A stretch of 64,000 nt of DNA, from assembly GCF_030551875.1 (NCBI RefSeq), contig NZ_JAUOZU010000005.1:248001-312000 (forward strand), in the 5' to 3' direction. This document shows, piece after piece, positions 11,707-23,348 of this stretch (position 1 is the first letter of the stretch; each line of letters opens with the position of its first letter). Made by a program: the position numbers and the translations under genes. The notes under the pieces were generated by a model that saw nothing but the letters and a program-made list of their open reading frames with translations, ran no database searches and had not been told where the DNA came from. Source of the stretch: Fluviirhizobium alvei. GTDB taxonomy: Bacteria; Pseudomonadota; Alphaproteobacteria; Rhizobiales; Rhizobiaceae.

Positions 11707-13515
11707 TCAGTTGCTCTGGCGACGCAGGAAAGCCGGAATGTCGAACTCGTCGTCATGCGACTTCTGCTGTGCCGGAACCTGACGACCCTGGTCGTCGAGA
11801 TTGCCGCGGCGCGGCGCATAAAGGCTGGCTTCAGGCGACAGCGGCCGGCGCTGCTGGGAAGCGGCAGCCGGAGCACCGGCCGTCATGTCGGACGGTGCGG
11901 CTTCGTCTTCCTTGCGACCAAGCGACGAAGTGAGTCGCTTGAGCAGGCCCATCGGGCCGCGCTCTTCGGCGTGGCTTGCGGTCTGCGGCGACGAGCGGTG
12001 CTCGATTTCTGCCTTCACCACCGGCGGAAAGTCTTCGACCTTCGGCATCCGGGTCGTTTCGGCTTCCATGCGAACCTGCGCCATCAGCGAGGGTTCGACC
12101 CGGACCGGCTGCACCGGCTGGGCCGGAGCAACGTCGGCAACGGTCGCCACGGGGGCAACTTCCGGAACAGGCTGGCGAATCGGAGCTGCAACCGGAGCCT
12201 GACGCGGGGCGGCTTCAGCGACCGGCGCGGTAAAAAGCTTGGAAGCCGGACGGAATTCCGGAGCCTGCGACTGTGCCAGATCGGCCATCATCGGCCGGGC
12301 AACGGCGATTTCGAGTTCGCGTTCCATTTCCAGTTCGGCAGCGCGAATCGTTTCGGCGACAGGATCGACCGATGCGACCGGCTCGACGACCGGGGCCTGC
12401 TCACGCATCACCGGAGCCGGTGCTGCGGCCGGCATCGGTATGGAAACCGGAGCCGGAGCGGGTGCTGCTGCAGAAATCGATGCCGCGGGACGAGATACCG
12501 GCCGCGAAACCGGTTTCAATTCAAAAGGGCGGGCGTCCCCCGCACTTGCGCTCCGATCGATGCCGGTTGCGACCACAGAGACGCGGATGATGCCTTCCAG
12601 CTCTTCGTCGAAGGTCGCGCCGAGGATGATGTTCGCATCCGGATCGACTTCCTCGCGAATGCGGGTAGCGGCTTCGTCGACTTCGAACAGGGTCATGTCG
12701 CGACCGCCGGTGATCGAGATCAGCAGGCCCTGGGCGCCCTTCATCGAGGTTTCGTCGAGAAGCGGGTTGGCGATTGCGGCTTCGGCAGCAGCAAGAGCGC
12801 GGCCCTCGCCCGAAGATTCGCCGGTGCCCATCATCGCACGACCCATTTCACGCATGATCGAGCGGACGTCGGCGAAATCGAGGTTGATGAGACCTTCCTT
12901 CACCATCAGGTCGGTGATGCAGGCAACACCGGAATAGAGGACCTGGTCGGCCATTGCGAAAGCATCGGCGAAGGTCGTCTTGTCGTTGGCAATCCGGAAG
13001 AGGTTCTGGTTGGGGATGACGATCAGCGTATCGACGGACTTCTGCAGTTCGAGAATACCCTGTTCGGCAAGCCGCATGCGGCGCTGGCCTTCGAAATGGA
13101 ACGGCTTGGTCACGACGCCGACCGTCAGGATGCCCTTGGAACGGGCGGCCTGGGCGACGACGGGAGCCGCACCGGTGCCGGTGCCGCCGCCCATGCCAGC
13201 GGTGACGAAGCACATATGGGTGCCGGTCAGGTGATCGACGATCTCGTCGAGGCACTCTTCGGCGGCCGCACGACCGACTTCCGGCTGCGAACCGGCGCCG
13301 AGACCTTCGGTAACCTGTACGCCCATCTGGATGATCCGTTCGGCCTTGGTCATGGCCAGAGCCTGGGCATCCGTATTGGCAACGACGAAATCAACGCCCT
13401 GCAAGCCGGCGTTGATCATGTTGTTGACGGCATTGCCGCCGCCGCCGCCGACACCGAACACGGTGATACGGGGCTTAAGCTCGGTGATATCCGGCTTCTG
13501 CAATTTGATGGTCAT
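11707..13515 (-). CDS. ftsZ: Cell division protein FtsZ (long rhizobial form)
   Basis: 602 residues, far longer than the ~380 of E. coli FtsZ. The GTPase core shows [14 protein letters not shown] near residue 21 and the tubulin signature GMGGGTGTG near 107-115. Residues about 340-585 are a low-complexity linker rich in Ala, Pro, Val and Arg. The protein ends with [13 protein letters not shown], the conserved tail that binds FtsA/ZipA-type partners. FtsZ forms the cytokinetic ring. It follows ftsA by 58 nt on the same strand. Rhizobia often also encode a short second FtsZ; this one is the dcw-linked copy. Confidence 0.98.
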   Translation of the reverse strand: MTIKLQKPDITELKPRITVFGVGGGGGNAVNNMINAGLQGVDFVVANTDAQALAMTKAERIIQMGVQVTEGLGAGSQPEVGRAAAEECLDEIVDHLTGTHMCFVTAGMGGGTGTGAAPVVAQAARSKGILTVGVVTKPFHFEGQRRMRLAEQGILELQKSVDTLIVIPNQNLFRIANDKTTFADAFAMADQVLYSGVACITDLMVKEGLINLDFADVRSIMREMGRAMMGTGESSGEGRALAAAEAAIANPLLDETSMKGAQGLLISITGGRDMTLFEVDEAATRIREEVDPDANIILGATFDEELEGIIRVSVVATGIDRSASAGDARPFELKPVSRPVSRPAASISAAAPAPAPVSIPMPAAAPAPVMREQAPVVEPVASVDPVAETIRAAELEMERELEIAVARPMMADLAQSQAPEFRPASKLFTAPVAEAAPRQAPVAAPIRQPVPEVAPVATVADVAPAQPVQPVRVEPSLMAQVRMEAETTRMPKVEDFPPVVKAEIEHRSSPQTASHAEERGPMGLLKRLTSSLGRKEDEAAPSDMTAGAPAAASQQRRPLSPEASLYAPRRGNLDDQGRQVPAQQKSHDDEFDIPAFLRRQSN

Positions 13516-13573
13516 GGTACCCGTCCTTCCTCTAGTCTGGCCGGATTGCCATCCCGGCCTGATTCCTGAAACT

Positions 13574-14905
13574 TTAGAAACTGCCTTTGAGCCACTGGCT
13601 CATCCGGGCGATCCGTCCTGTGCCGCCAGCAAGCTGGGCCAGCACGCCGCGATCCTCGGCATGGATTTCGATGTCCGCGAACTGCGGATAGATGAGCAGA
13701 CCGACCGCAGTCGAAAAAGCCGGCCCCTTGGCCGCCTGCGGCAGACCCTTGACACCCATCGGACGGCCGACACGCACATTGCGGGCGAAGATCTGCCGCG
13801 CAAGATCGGGCAGGCCCGTCAACTGGCTGGCGCCACCCGTCAGAACCACGCGCTTGCCGACGATCGGCGAAAAGCCGGAACTGCGGATGCGATCGCGGAT
13901 GAGTTCGAGCGTTTCCTCGACACGGGCGCGCACGATCTTGGAGATCAGAGCCCGCGGCACCTGCATCGGCGGCTCGTGATCGCCTTCCGAGATCGGCGGC
14001 ACCGAGACCAGTTCGCGGTCGTCGGTGGAATTCGAATAGGCCGAGCCATGCACGACCTTGATCCGCTCGGCTTCCTCGATGCGGGTCGACAGGCCTCGAG
14101 CGAGGTCCGTCGTCACATGGTGACCGCCAAGCCCGATCGCATCGGCATGCACGAGCTTGCCTTCGGCAAAGACCGAGATCGTGGTTGTGCCGCCACCCAT
14201 GTCGATGGCGGCGCAACCGAGTTCCAGTTCATCATCAACGAGTGCGGCAAGACCGGATGCATAGGGCGTCGCCACCATGCCTTCGACGGAAAGATGGGCG
14301 CGGTTGACGCAGAGTTCGATATTCTTGACGGCGAGCCTTTCGGCGGTCAGCACATGCATGTCGACGCCGAGAGCTTCGCCGAACATGCCGAGCGGATCGG
14401 AAATTCCACGTTCGCCATCGAGCGAGAAGCCGGTCGGCAGCGAATGCAATACCGCCCGTTCATTGCGCTGGCTCTGATGGCAGGCCGCAACCAGCACACG
14501 CTTGACGTCTTCCTCGTCGACTTCCTGGCCGCCCAGATCGATCGTCGCGGTATAGATGTCGCTCTGCAGGCGTCCGGCCGAAACATTGACGATCAGACTG
14601 TCGACCGTCAGCTTCGCCTGGCGCTCTGCCGCGTCGACTGCATTGCGGATGACGCCTTCGAGCGCATCGAGATCGGAGATCACACCCGACTTGATGCCGC
14701 GCGATTTCTGATGGCCGATGCCGATGATCTCGATCTTGTGCGTACGGCCCGGCAGCACTTCCGACGCTTCGCGCGGCGTCAGCTTGGCGATCATGCAGAC
14801 AACCTTGGTCGAGCCGATATCGAGCACCGAAACGACATGAGACCGCTTTGAGGCGAGTGGCTTCAGACGGGGCGTTGAGGATGACGTGGGACGGAACAGA
14901 CTCAT
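13574..14905 (-). CDS. ftsA: Cell division protein FtsA
   Basis: 443 residues of the actin/Hsp70 fold: [16 protein letters not shown] (phosphate 1), [15 protein letters not shown] (phosphate 2) and [10 protein letters not shown] (adenosine motif). The C-terminus ends MSQWLKGSF, an amphipathic membrane-targeting helix. FtsA tethers FtsZ filaments to the inner membrane and recruits later divisome proteins. Its start overlaps the end of ftsQ by 4 nt (ATGA), indicating translational coupling in ftsQ-ftsA-ftsZ. Confidence 0.98.
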   Translation of the reverse strand: MSLFRPTSSSTPRLKPLASKRSHVVSVLDIGSTKVVCMIAKLTPREASEVLPGRTHKIEIIGIGHQKSRGIKSGVISDLDALEGVIRNAVDAAERQAKLTVDSLIVNVSAGRLQSDIYTATIDLGGQEVDEEDVKRVLVAACHQSQRNERAVLHSLPTGFSLDGERGISDPLGMFGEALGVDMHVLTAERLAVKNIELCVNRAHLSVEGMVATPYASGLAALVDDELELGCAAIDMGGGTTTISVFAEGKLVHADAIGLGGHHVTTDLARGLSTRIEEAERIKVVHGSAYSNSTDDRELVSVPPISEGDHEPPMQVPRALISKIVRARVEETLELIRDRIRSSGFSPIVGKRVVLTGGASQLTGLPDLARQIFARNVRVGRPMGVKGLPQAAKGPAFSTAVGLLIYPQFADIEIHAEDRGVLAQLAGGTGRIARMSQWLKGSF

Positions 14906-15828
14906 AACTCGATCCCCGCTTTCTTGAACGCCTTGGCACGAGCCTCCACAGCCTGCTTGCGGCGGGCTGCAGCCTCCGGCGTCAACTGGATCGTGGTGCG
15001 ATCGTTGAGCCTGAAATCGACAGCAGCGATATCGCGCTCGAGCAACTGATGATCGCCTTCAAGAGACGCGAGCATTTCCATGGCACGATCGACACCATGC
15101 TCCGGCAGCTTCACCATCACGCCATTGTCGAGCAGAAGATCCCAGCGACGACCGGCAACCCGCATATAGGCCTTTACCCGCGACTTGACGGCGGGCCAGC
15201 GATCGAAATCGGCAACCACATCGGCGGCACCCGTCTTGGCATCACGACCGACAAACAGCGGCAAGGAGGCAAACTTGTTGTCGCGAAGCGGCGCGATCAC
15301 GCTGCCATCCTGTTCGATCAGGGACAGTTCCTCGCCATGCTGCCAGATGCCGAAAGCCTTGCGCTCGGTCAGCTTGATCTCGACCGTATCGGGATAGACC
15401 TTACGCACCTCGGCATCCTGCACCCAAGGCAGGCCGCGCAACGACGTGCGGGTGGCAGCCACATCGAGCGCCATCAGCGACGTCGTGCCGTCAAGCCCGA
15501 GCCGTTCGAGAATGTCGATTTCCGACGTCTCGTTGTTGCCCGACACCTTGACATTGTTGATCGCAAAACCGGCTGCCGACGTGACGGACTGGGAAACCGT
15601 CGACGTATCGCCGTTGAGCGCGAAGGCATAAAGGCCGGTAGCGGCATAGAAAGCCAGCACGGAGACGGTGCCAAGATGGCGCGGAATATCGACACGACCG
15701 GAACCCAGGCTCCCGAGAAAGCGTACGACGCGGCGAAGCGGCTTCGGCAGCACCAGGCCGCCACCGCTGCCGGCGGCATCGTCAAGGCTATAGCGCTCGT
15801 CTTTGTTCGACCTCTTCAACGCAAGCAC
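14902..15828 (-). CDS. ftsQ: Cell division protein FtsQ
   Basis: 308 residues from a GTG at 15828. I prefer this start because GGAGGA sits six bases upstream and the product [13 protein letters not shown] resembles rhizobial FtsQ starts; an alternative GTG at 15849 would add seven residues. A basic cytoplasmic N-terminus is followed by one membrane helix ([17 protein letters not shown]), then a POTRA domain ([19 protein letters not shown]) and the FtsQ beta domain in the periplasm. FtsQ links early and late divisome proteins. The start overlaps the 3' end of ddl by 13 nt, so translation is probably coupled. Confidence 0.95.
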   Translation of the reverse strand: MLALKRSNKDERYSLDDAAGSGGGLVLPKPLRRVVRFLGSLGSGRVDIPRHLGTVSVLAFYAATGLYAFALNGDTSTVSQSVTSAAGFAINNVKVSGNNETSEIDILERLGLDGTTSLMALDVAATRTSLRGLPWVQDAEVRKVYPDTVEIKLTERKAFGIWQHGEELSLIEQDGSVIAPLRDNKFASLPLFVGRDAKTGAADVVADFDRWPAVKSRVKAYMRVAGRRWDLLLDNGVMVKLPEHGVDRAMEMLASLEGDHQLLERDIAAVDFRLNDRTTIQLTPEAAARRKQAVEARAKAFKKAGIEL

Positions 15829-16742
15829 GAAGCGTCCTCCACCATCCACCGCAGGAACTCACCGAAGGAATGGCCGGCATGAGCGGCCATTTCGGGCACT
15901 AGCGAGGTGGGCGTCATGCCGGGCTGGGTATTGATTTCCAGCCAGATCAATTCGCCATCTTCAGACTGACGATCGTCATATCGGAAGTCGGAGCGACTAA
16001 CTCCGCGGCACCCCATGGCTTCGTGCGCCTTGAGTGCCAGCATTTGTACTTTTTGGTAAATTTTTGGTGAAATTGGCGCCGGCAGAACGTGACTTGAGCC
16101 ACCTGCGGCGTATTTTGCCTCGAAATCATAAAAACCGTGGCCTTGCGGCACCACTTCCGTCACCCCGAGGGGCTTATCACCCATCACGCCACAGGTCAGC
16201 TCGCGACCATAGATGTAGCGCTCGACCATGACGGTATCGCCGTAGCGCCAGTCGCCCGACGAAATCACCTGCGGCGGATGCGACTGATCTTCCTTGACGA
16301 TCACGACGCCGAAGCTTGAGCCTTCGCGCACCGGCTTGACCACATAGGGTGGCGCCATCGGATGTTCGGAAACGATATCGAAGCGGTTCATAACTTTCGC
16401 TTCGGCGACCGGCACCCCCTGGGCAGCGGCAACGCATTTGGCCCGCTCCTTGTCCATCGCAAGGGCGGAAGCCAAGACACCGGAATGGGTGTAGGGAATC
16501 TGGAGATATTCGAGAACACCCTGAATGGTTCCGTCCTCTCCAAACGGTCCATGCAGCGCATTGAAGGCAACGTCAGGCTTCAGGCCGGAAAGGACATCCG
16601 CAACATCATGACCGACATCGATGCGGCTGACGCGGAATCCTTCCTTTTCAAGCGCATCCGCACAGGCATTCCCGGAGGAAAGGCTCACCGGCCGCTCCGA
16701 AGAAAACCCGCCCATCAAGACTGCGACGTGCTTTGCGCCCAT
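15816..16742 (-). CDS. ddl: D-alanine--D-alanine ligase
   Basis: 308 residues from the ATG at 16742 ([20 protein letters not shown]); a longer in-frame ORF to 16841 extends into the promoter region and lacks family similarity. ATP-grasp enzyme that joins two D-Ala for the MurF reaction. Visible motifs: [31 protein letters not shown] (ATP binding), and [17 protein letters not shown] (Mg2+ and D-Ala site). It heads the ddl-ftsQ-ftsA-ftsZ segment. In the usual order it follows murB directly, but here murB is more than 5 kb away. Confidence 0.96.
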   Translation of the reverse strand: MGAKHVAVLMGGFSSERPVSLSSGNACADALEKEGFRVSRIDVGHDVADVLSGLKPDVAFNALHGPFGEDGTIQGVLEYLQIPYTHSGVLASALAMDKERAKCVAAAQGVPVAEAKVMNRFDIVSEHPMAPPYVVKPVREGSSFGVVIVKEDQSHPPQVISSGDWRYGDTVMVERYIYGRELTCGVMGDKPLGVTEVVPQGHGFYDFEAKYAAGGSSHVLPAPISPKIYQKVQMLALKAHEAMGCRGVSRSDFRYDDRQSEDGELIWLEINTQPGMTPTSLVPEMAAHAGHSFGEFLRWMVEDASCLR

Positions 16743-16850
16743 CGAAATTCCCCAATACTCCAACAAATCGTAACGGATGGCGCTTGCTCGGGACTTTCGT
16801 AATGTTTCGAAACATCCGCACCGCGCTCCGTGGGAAATCACTAAAACCGA

Positions 16851-16883
16851 TTAAGGTTAACGAACCGTTTACCTGTGTTAACC
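16851..16883 (-). promoter_or_regulatory. Candidate promoter region of ddl-ftsQAZ with CtrA-like TTAA sites
   Basis: About 110 nt upstream of ddl is a cluster of TTAA half-sites. TTAAGGTTAACG is followed by TTTAC such that TTAA-N7-TTTAC (16857-16872) is one mismatch from the CtrA full site TTAA-N7-TTAAC, and a further TTAACC is at 16878-16883. CtrA controls ftsQAZ expression in Caulobacter. Binding here is inference from the motif. Confidence 0.4.
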
Positions 16884-16942
16884 TTGCGCGGGGATTTCGC
16901 AGAAAATTCGTCGGGCCTCGGAATGACGATTTCGTCAACGGG

Positions 16943-17851
16943 TCAGGATTGATCGAGAAGTCCTGAGGCAGCTTCCGCCACCAGTTCGCCCAGCGCCTCG
17001 AATTCCCGGCGTTTGGCGGATGCGCTCGACCGCCAGACCAGCCCGATCCGCCGCGAAGGCTGCGGCTCGGCAAAGGGAACGATGCGCATGCGGTTGCGCG
17101 TTCGTTCATCCCGGACAGCGATTTCCGGAATGAGCGTTATGCCCATGCCATGGCTGACCATCTGAAGCAGCGTCGCCATCGAGGTGGCCCCATAGTTGGC
17201 GACCCTGCGCCCCGCAGCCGTTCCGCACACGGCCAGCGCCTGATCGCGCAGGCAATGGCCCTCCTGCAACAGGAGCAACCGTTCGACATCGACCCGGTCC
17301 TGCGTCATCGGCGACAGAAGGATCGTGCTTTCGTCTTCCGCGCTCGCGATGAGGAAACGGTCCTCGAAGAGCGGCGTCGAATCGAAATCCTGCGCCTCGA
17401 TGGGCAAGGCCACGATCGCACAATCAAGTTTGCCGTGGCGCAGCTCATCCAGGCAATCATCGGTCAGGAGTTCCTTGAGCTCCAGGTTGAGATCCGGATA
17501 GCGGCTCCGGACTTCAGGAATCAGGACCGGGACGAGATAGGGCGCAACGGTGGGAATGATGCCAAGCCGCAACCGGCCCTTGAGCGGTCCCCGCCCCGCT
17601 TTCAGCTTGGCCTGCAGCCGGTCGACACGCTGCAGGATGTCGCGAATGTCGGGCAGGAGTTCCTCGCCCTCGCGAGTCAGGAACATGCCGCTTCGGTTAC
17701 GCTCGACCAGCCGCGCATCCAGAAGCCGCTCCATTTCCGCAATCTGGGCCGACAGGGCCGGCTGGCTGACATTGACGAGCTTGGCCGCCTTTCCGAAATG
17801 CCCGGTGCTGGCCAGCGCATCGAAATAGCGCATTTGACGAATGGAAATCAT
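16943..17851 (-). CDS. oxyR: Hydrogen-peroxide-sensing LysR regulator OxyR
   Basis: 302 residues. N-terminal LysR helix-turn-helix (FGKAAKLVNVSQPALSAQI, residues 19-37) and a LysR substrate domain. The diagnostic OxyR segment LLLLQEGHCLRDQALAVC is intact, with Cys200 and Cys209 matching the E. coli C199/C208 peroxide switch. It is divergent from katG across 107 nt, the classic regulator-target layout. GGAAAG precedes the start. With katG it forms a peroxide defence unit that lies inside the dcw cluster. Confidence 0.96.
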   Translation of the reverse strand: MISIRQMRYFDALASTGHFGKAAKLVNVSQPALSAQIAEMERLLDARLVERNRSGMFLTREGEELLPDIRDILQRVDRLQAKLKAGRGPLKGRLRLGIIPTVAPYLVPVLIPEVRSRYPDLNLELKELLTDDCLDELRHGKLDCAIVALPIEAQDFDSTPLFEDRFLIASAEDESTILLSPMTQDRVDVERLLLLQEGHCLRDQALAVCGTAAGRRVANYGATSMATLLQMVSHGMGITLIPEIAVRDERTRNRMRIVPFAEPQPSRRIGLVWRSSASAKRREFEALGELVAEAASGLLDQS

Positions 17852-20130
<2,279 letters not shown>

Positions 20131-20150
20131 TCGATCGCTGGTCCGACGGT

Positions 20151-20182
20151 GAAACGCCCGCGGAGCGATCCGCGGGCGTTTC
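20151..20182. terminator. Terminator hairpin between katG and the glutaredoxin-MauE gene
   Basis: A perfect 14-bp stem (GAAACGCCCGCGGA / TCCGCGGGCGTTTC) with a GCGA tetraloop lies 20 nt after katG and immediately before the convergent stop codon at 20185. It probably works in both directions. Confidence 0.8.
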
Positions 20183-20184
20183 CT

Positions 20185-20934
20185 TTACATGGAGTGCCCA
20201 CCCGATCCGAATGCCATCCAGAGCGCCATGGCGATCATCATCAGGTTTTCAAGAAGCGAGACGAAGCCGAGCGGAACATTGGTTCCACCGCCGACGCAGG
20301 CACATTTGAGGCTTCTGCGATCGATATAGACCGCCTTGAACACCGAGACCGCCCCGATGCCGCCGATGAAAAGCGACACCGGCACCGAGAGCCAGACCAG
20401 TTTTCCCGAAATCATCAGCAGTCCGGCCAACCCTTCGGCGAACGGATAGATGTAGCCGTAGCGAACCCAGCGCCGCGCAAGGAGGTCGTAGTTGAGGAAC
20501 ATCGTCGCAAACGAATCGATGTTCTGCAGTTTCAGGATCGCAAGAACCACCATCGAAAAGGCGATGAACCATTCAAAGCTCTGTAACGGCAGCACGGTTC
20601 CAAAAGCCGAAACGCTGGCGGCGACTGCCATCAGCGCCGTCATGGAAAAGACCGCGATCACCGGCCGATAGCTGGTGGCGCCGGGTTCGGCGACCGAAAG
20701 CCCGAAGAAGCGGCGCAAGTCATCATAGCCGCCAATGCGGCGACCATCGATGAAGACCTGCGGCGTCGTCTTCACCCCCTGTTCGACTTTGAAGGCATCG
20801 GTCTCGGCCCGACTGGTCAGATGCCGGTCGTCGACGTCAAATCCCTTGCGTTTTAGGAGATCCAGCGCTTTGAGTCCGTAGGGGCAGAGATGCTGATCCT
20901 GGACCATTCGATAGAGCGTAGCCTGTCTAGCCAT
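20185..20934 (-). CDS. Glutaredoxin-MauE/DoxX fusion membrane protein
   Basis: 249 residues from the ATG at 20934; the longer in-frame ORF to 21021 runs through the operator and the divergent gene. Residues 1-85 are a glutaredoxin domain (LYRMVQDQHLCPYGLKAL, cis-Pro TTPQVFIDG, then GGYDDLRRFF) with a single active-site Cys17 (CPYG, monothiol). Residues about 95-245 are a four-helix MauE/DoxX-like membrane domain with KCACVGGGTNVPLG near the end. MauE-type proteins take part in periplasmic or membrane disulfide chemistry. It is divergent from a MerR-type regulator and has a mer-type promoter, so it is probably induced by a thiol-reactive signal or metal. The substrate is unknown. Confidence 0.85.
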   Translation of the reverse strand: MARQATLYRMVQDQHLCPYGLKALDLLKRKGFDVDDRHLTSRAETDAFKVEQGVKTTPQVFIDGRRIGGYDDLRRFFGLSVAEPGATSYRPVIAVFSMTALMAVAASVSAFGTVLPLQSFEWFIAFSMVVLAILKLQNIDSFATMFLNYDLLARRWVRYGYIYPFAEGLAGLLMISGKLVWLSVPVSLFIGGIGAVSVFKAVYIDRRSLKCACVGGGTNVPLGFVSLLENLMMIAMALWMAFGSGGHSM

Positions 20935-20967
20935 GATTTTTCCCTTGTTGGCGAAACGGATACACCC

Positions 20968-20999
20968 CATATAGCTTCCGTACCATGGTACGGAGTCAA
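20968..20999 (-). promoter_or_regulatory. MerR-type operator/promoter of the glutaredoxin-MauE gene
   Basis: On the minus strand, -35 TTGACT (20999-20994) and a -10 of CTATAT or TATATG (20974-20968) are separated by 19-20 bp, the over-long spacing typical of MerR-activated promoters. The spacer holds a perfect 18-bp palindrome TCCGTACCATGGTACGGA (20977-20994). TTGACTCCGTAC and GTACGGAAG match my memory of the mercury operator. The site also overlaps the 5' side of the divergent MerR gene, which would give autoregulation. Confidence 0.85.
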
Positions 21000-21002
21000 G
21001 CG

Positions 21003-21416
21003 ATGATTTTGACAATTGCAAAACTGGCCGCTGCAGGCGGCGTTGGCGTCGAGACGATCCGCTATTATCAGCGGCGCGGATTGCTGGTTGAACCCGACCG
21101 TCCGGCAGGCGATGGTCCTGCGGGCGGAATTCGCCGTTATGGCAAAGAGGATCTCCGGCGCCTGCGCTTCATTCGGGCGGCCCAGACTGCCGGCTTTTCG
21201 CTTGAGGAAATTGCCGAACTGCTCGCGCTGGATTCAGGCCAGGATCACCATCGTGCGCGCGAATTGGCCCAGACGCGCTTGCAGGCGCTCGAAGAGAAGA
21301 TCGCCGATCTCGAGCGCGCGCGCTCTTCCTTGCAGCGGCTTTCCCAGGCTTGCAGGGAGAATGCCGGCGGCCCCTGCCCGATCATCGAGGCTTTCGAACA
21401 TCCGATCGCGGACTGA
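21003..21416 (+). CDS. MerR-family regulator related to mercury-type MerR
   Basis: 137 residues from the ATG at 21003 (MILTIAKLAAAGGVGVETIR), with CGGAGTCAAGCG upstream; an ATG at 20985 lies inside the operator. Winged helix residues 4-75, with VETIRYYQRRGLL and GGIRRYGKEDLRRLRF typical of MerR. A dimerisation helix follows, then CRENAGGPCPII, giving Cys117 and Cys125, which align with two of the three Hg(II) ligands of Tn501 MerR. The third (Cys82) aligns with His82 in GQDHHRA. The protein could therefore sense another metal, a thiol stress signal, or Hg in an altered site. The divergent glutaredoxin-MauE gene is its probable target. No merA, merT or merP is nearby. Confidence 0.85.
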   Translation: MILTIAKLAAAGGVGVETIRYYQRRGLLVEPDRPAGDGPAGGIRRYGKEDLRRLRFIRAAQTAGFSLEEIAELLALDSGQDHHRARELAQTRLQALEEKIADLERARSSLQRLSQACRENAGGPCPIIEAFEHPIAD

Positions 21417-22253
21417 TCAGGCCGACCGTTGTTCGGTTGGCAGGTTTGCGAGATATTCGCCCAGTCCCGGCCCGGACAATTCATCGGCTTCGACAATCCG
21501 GTTTCGCCCGGCCGCCTTGGCGATATAGAGCGCCCGGTCGGCGCTGTTAAGGAGCACAGAATAGGCCAAGGTTCCATTCGCCTCGGCAACACCGCCGGAA
21601 ATCGTGACGACAAATGAAAGATCATCGCGCTCGAAAAGCCGGTTCGCCAGCCCGGCGCGGAAGAGATCGACCTGTTCCAACGCTGCTGCGCGCGGCATGT
21701 CGCAAATCACCACACCGAATTCTTCACCACCAAGTCGCGCCACATAACCCGTTGCTGAAAAATGCTCCTCGAGCAGACGGGCGACATCGACCAGAACCCA
21801 GTCGCCAACCGGATGGCCGAAGCGGTCATTGATCGACTTGAACCGATCGATGTCGAAGAGAACAAGCAGATAAGGCGTTTTGGTCTGCTCGATCTTCTCC
21901 ACAAAAGCGCGGCGATTGAGCAAACCGGTCAAGGGATCGATGCGGCTCAGCCGTTCAAACGAATCCCTCGAGAGAGCAAGCGAATGAATGGCCTGCCCCA
22001 TCATGGCGAAAGCCAGAAAGGAGATCGGACCCGACACAAGAAGCGTTACGAACGCATCGGCAACCGGACTGCTCGGCACTGGCACCTTGATGATGCCTGC
22101 TGGTGCCAAAACGAAATAGATGAAGTGGTTGAGCCCGACCGCAGCGAAACTCGTGATCGCCCCGCGCGACAGCGCGAACAAAAGAACATCGCCGCGCTGT
22201 TGAAAACGACCGGTCTCGATCTTGCGTTCAATCCATGACTTCAGAATGTTCAT
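21417..22253 (-). CDS. Membrane diguanylate cyclase (GGDEF)
   Basis: 278 residues from the ATG at 22253 (a GTG one codon upstream is possible). Two hydrophobic segments (about residues 24-50 and 65-90) precede a GGDEF domain: RIDPLTGLLNRRAF, LFDIDRFKSINDRFGH, and the active site RLGGEEFGVV. An intact GGEEF predicts c-di-GMP synthesis from two GTP. I see no RxxD inhibitory site in the five residues before GGEEF. The stop codon abuts the stop of the convergent merR gene. The gene follows murB on the same strand with a 132-nt gap and is probably a separate unit. Confidence 0.88.
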   Translation of the reverse strand: MNILKSWIERKIETGRFQQRGDVLLFALSRGAITSFAAVGLNHFIYFVLAPAGIIKVPVPSSPVADAFVTLLVSGPISFLAFAMMGQAIHSLALSRDSFERLSRIDPLTGLLNRRAFVEKIEQTKTPYLLVLFDIDRFKSINDRFGHPVGDWVLVDVARLLEEHFSATGYVARLGGEEFGVVICDMPRAAALEQVDLFRAGLANRLFERDDLSFVVTISGGVAEANGTLAYSVLLNSADRALYIAKAAGRNRIVEADELSGPGLGEYLANLPTEQRSA

Positions 22254-22385
22254 CACTGGCGCTACCGTTTCCGCTCACGCCAATTCATAAAACATAATGT
22301 GCTAACAAGCCGTTTCACGCAGGGATTGAAGACTCAAAAGAGCCTTCATCCTGCCAGAAAAACAGGCTCAACAACCCTGATTTGC

Positions 22386-23348
22386 TCAGGGATGGAAGGC
22401 CGCAATCTCCGCACCTGGCATGAAACTGCCCAGACGCTTGATCTCCCATTCAAGCAGAATGCCCGAATGTTCATAGACCCGCTGCCGCACCGTCTCGCCG
22501 AGTTTCTCGAGATCGTAGGCACTGGCATGGCCAATATTGATCATGAAGTTGCAATGCAGCGGCGACATCTGCGCGCCACCGATCTGCAGGCCGCGGCATC
22601 CGGCTTCGTCGATCAGCTTCCAGGCAGAATGGCCTTCGGGATTCTTGAAGGTCGAACCACCGGTCTTTTCACGCACAGGCTGCACCGTTTCGCGATGGTG
22701 ACGCACGGCATCCATCTCCGCCCGGATCTTCGCCTTCTCCTCGGCAAAGCCTTCAAACAGGCCATGCGTGAAGATCAGCCCTTCCGGCGGTGCCGAATGG
22801 CGGTAGGAATAATGCATGTCGGCATTCGAAAGCGTGATCCGGTTGCCCTTGCGGTCGACCGCTTCCACTTCCACGAGCCGCTCGCGCGTTTCGGTACCAT
22901 TGGCACCAGCATTCATGCGGATCGCGCCACCGATCGAACCCGGAATGCCGTAATAGAATGCAAAACCGCCAATCGAATTATCGAGCGCCATGGCCGCAAT
23001 GTTTTTGTCTGGGCAGATCGCGCCGGCGCGGATGCGGTTTTCGCCCGCAAGTTCGACATCGCCGAACCCCTTGGCCGACAGGCGCAGCACCACGCCCTTG
23101 ATACCGCCATCCCGCACCAGAAGATTGGAGCCGACACCGATGACGGTCAACGGAACGTCCTCGGGAAGCGCTTTCAGGAAGGTCACGAGATCATCGACAT
23201 CGTGCGGCTGGAACATCAGTTCCGCAAGACCGCCCGCACGGAACCAGGTTACCCTGTCCATCGGCGCATCCGGCGTCAACTTGCCGCGAACTGCTTCCAT
23301 TGCGCTGCCGAGCCGAGCCAGCAGCTTTTCTCCATCAACCTGCTTCAT
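22386..23348 (-). CDS. murB: UDP-N-acetylenolpyruvoylglucosamine reductase MurB
   Basis: 320 residues from the ATG at 23348, whose ATGA overlaps the murC stop; GGAAGAAGG lies upstream. FAD enzyme that reduces the enolpyruvyl group to form UDP-MurNAc. Visible are an FAD-binding segment ([21 protein letters not shown]), [34 protein letters not shown], and the C-terminal [10 protein letters not shown]. Last gene of the mraZ-to-murB segment; ddl, normally next, is displaced by the redox module. Confidence 0.97.
   Translation of the reverse strand: MKQVDGEKLLARLGSAMEAVRGKLTPDAPMDRVTWFRAGGLAELMFQPHDVDDLVTFLKALPEDVPLTVIGVGSNLLVRDGGIKGVVLRLSAKGFGDVELAGENRIRAGAICPDKNIAAMALDNSIGGFAFYYGIPGSIGGAIRMNAGANGTETRERLVEVEAVDRKGNRITLSNADMHYSYRHSAPPEGLIFTHGLFEGFAEEKAKIRAEMDAVRHHRETVQPVREKTGGSTFKNPEGHSAWKLIDEAGCRGLQIGGAQMSPLHCNFMINIGHASAYDLEKLGETVRQRVYEHSGILLEWEIKRLGSFMPGAEIAAFHP

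Noticed and set aside
11641-13569. 642-aa plus-strand ORF antisense to ftsZ
   Set aside because: Arg/Gly/His-rich mirror of a GC-rich coding strand; ftsZ on the other strand is certain.
20985-21002. Upstream ATG start for the MerR-type regulator
   Set aside because: It lies inside the operator palindrome and lacks a ribosome site; the ATG at 21003 has GGAG at suitable spacing and fits MerR starts.
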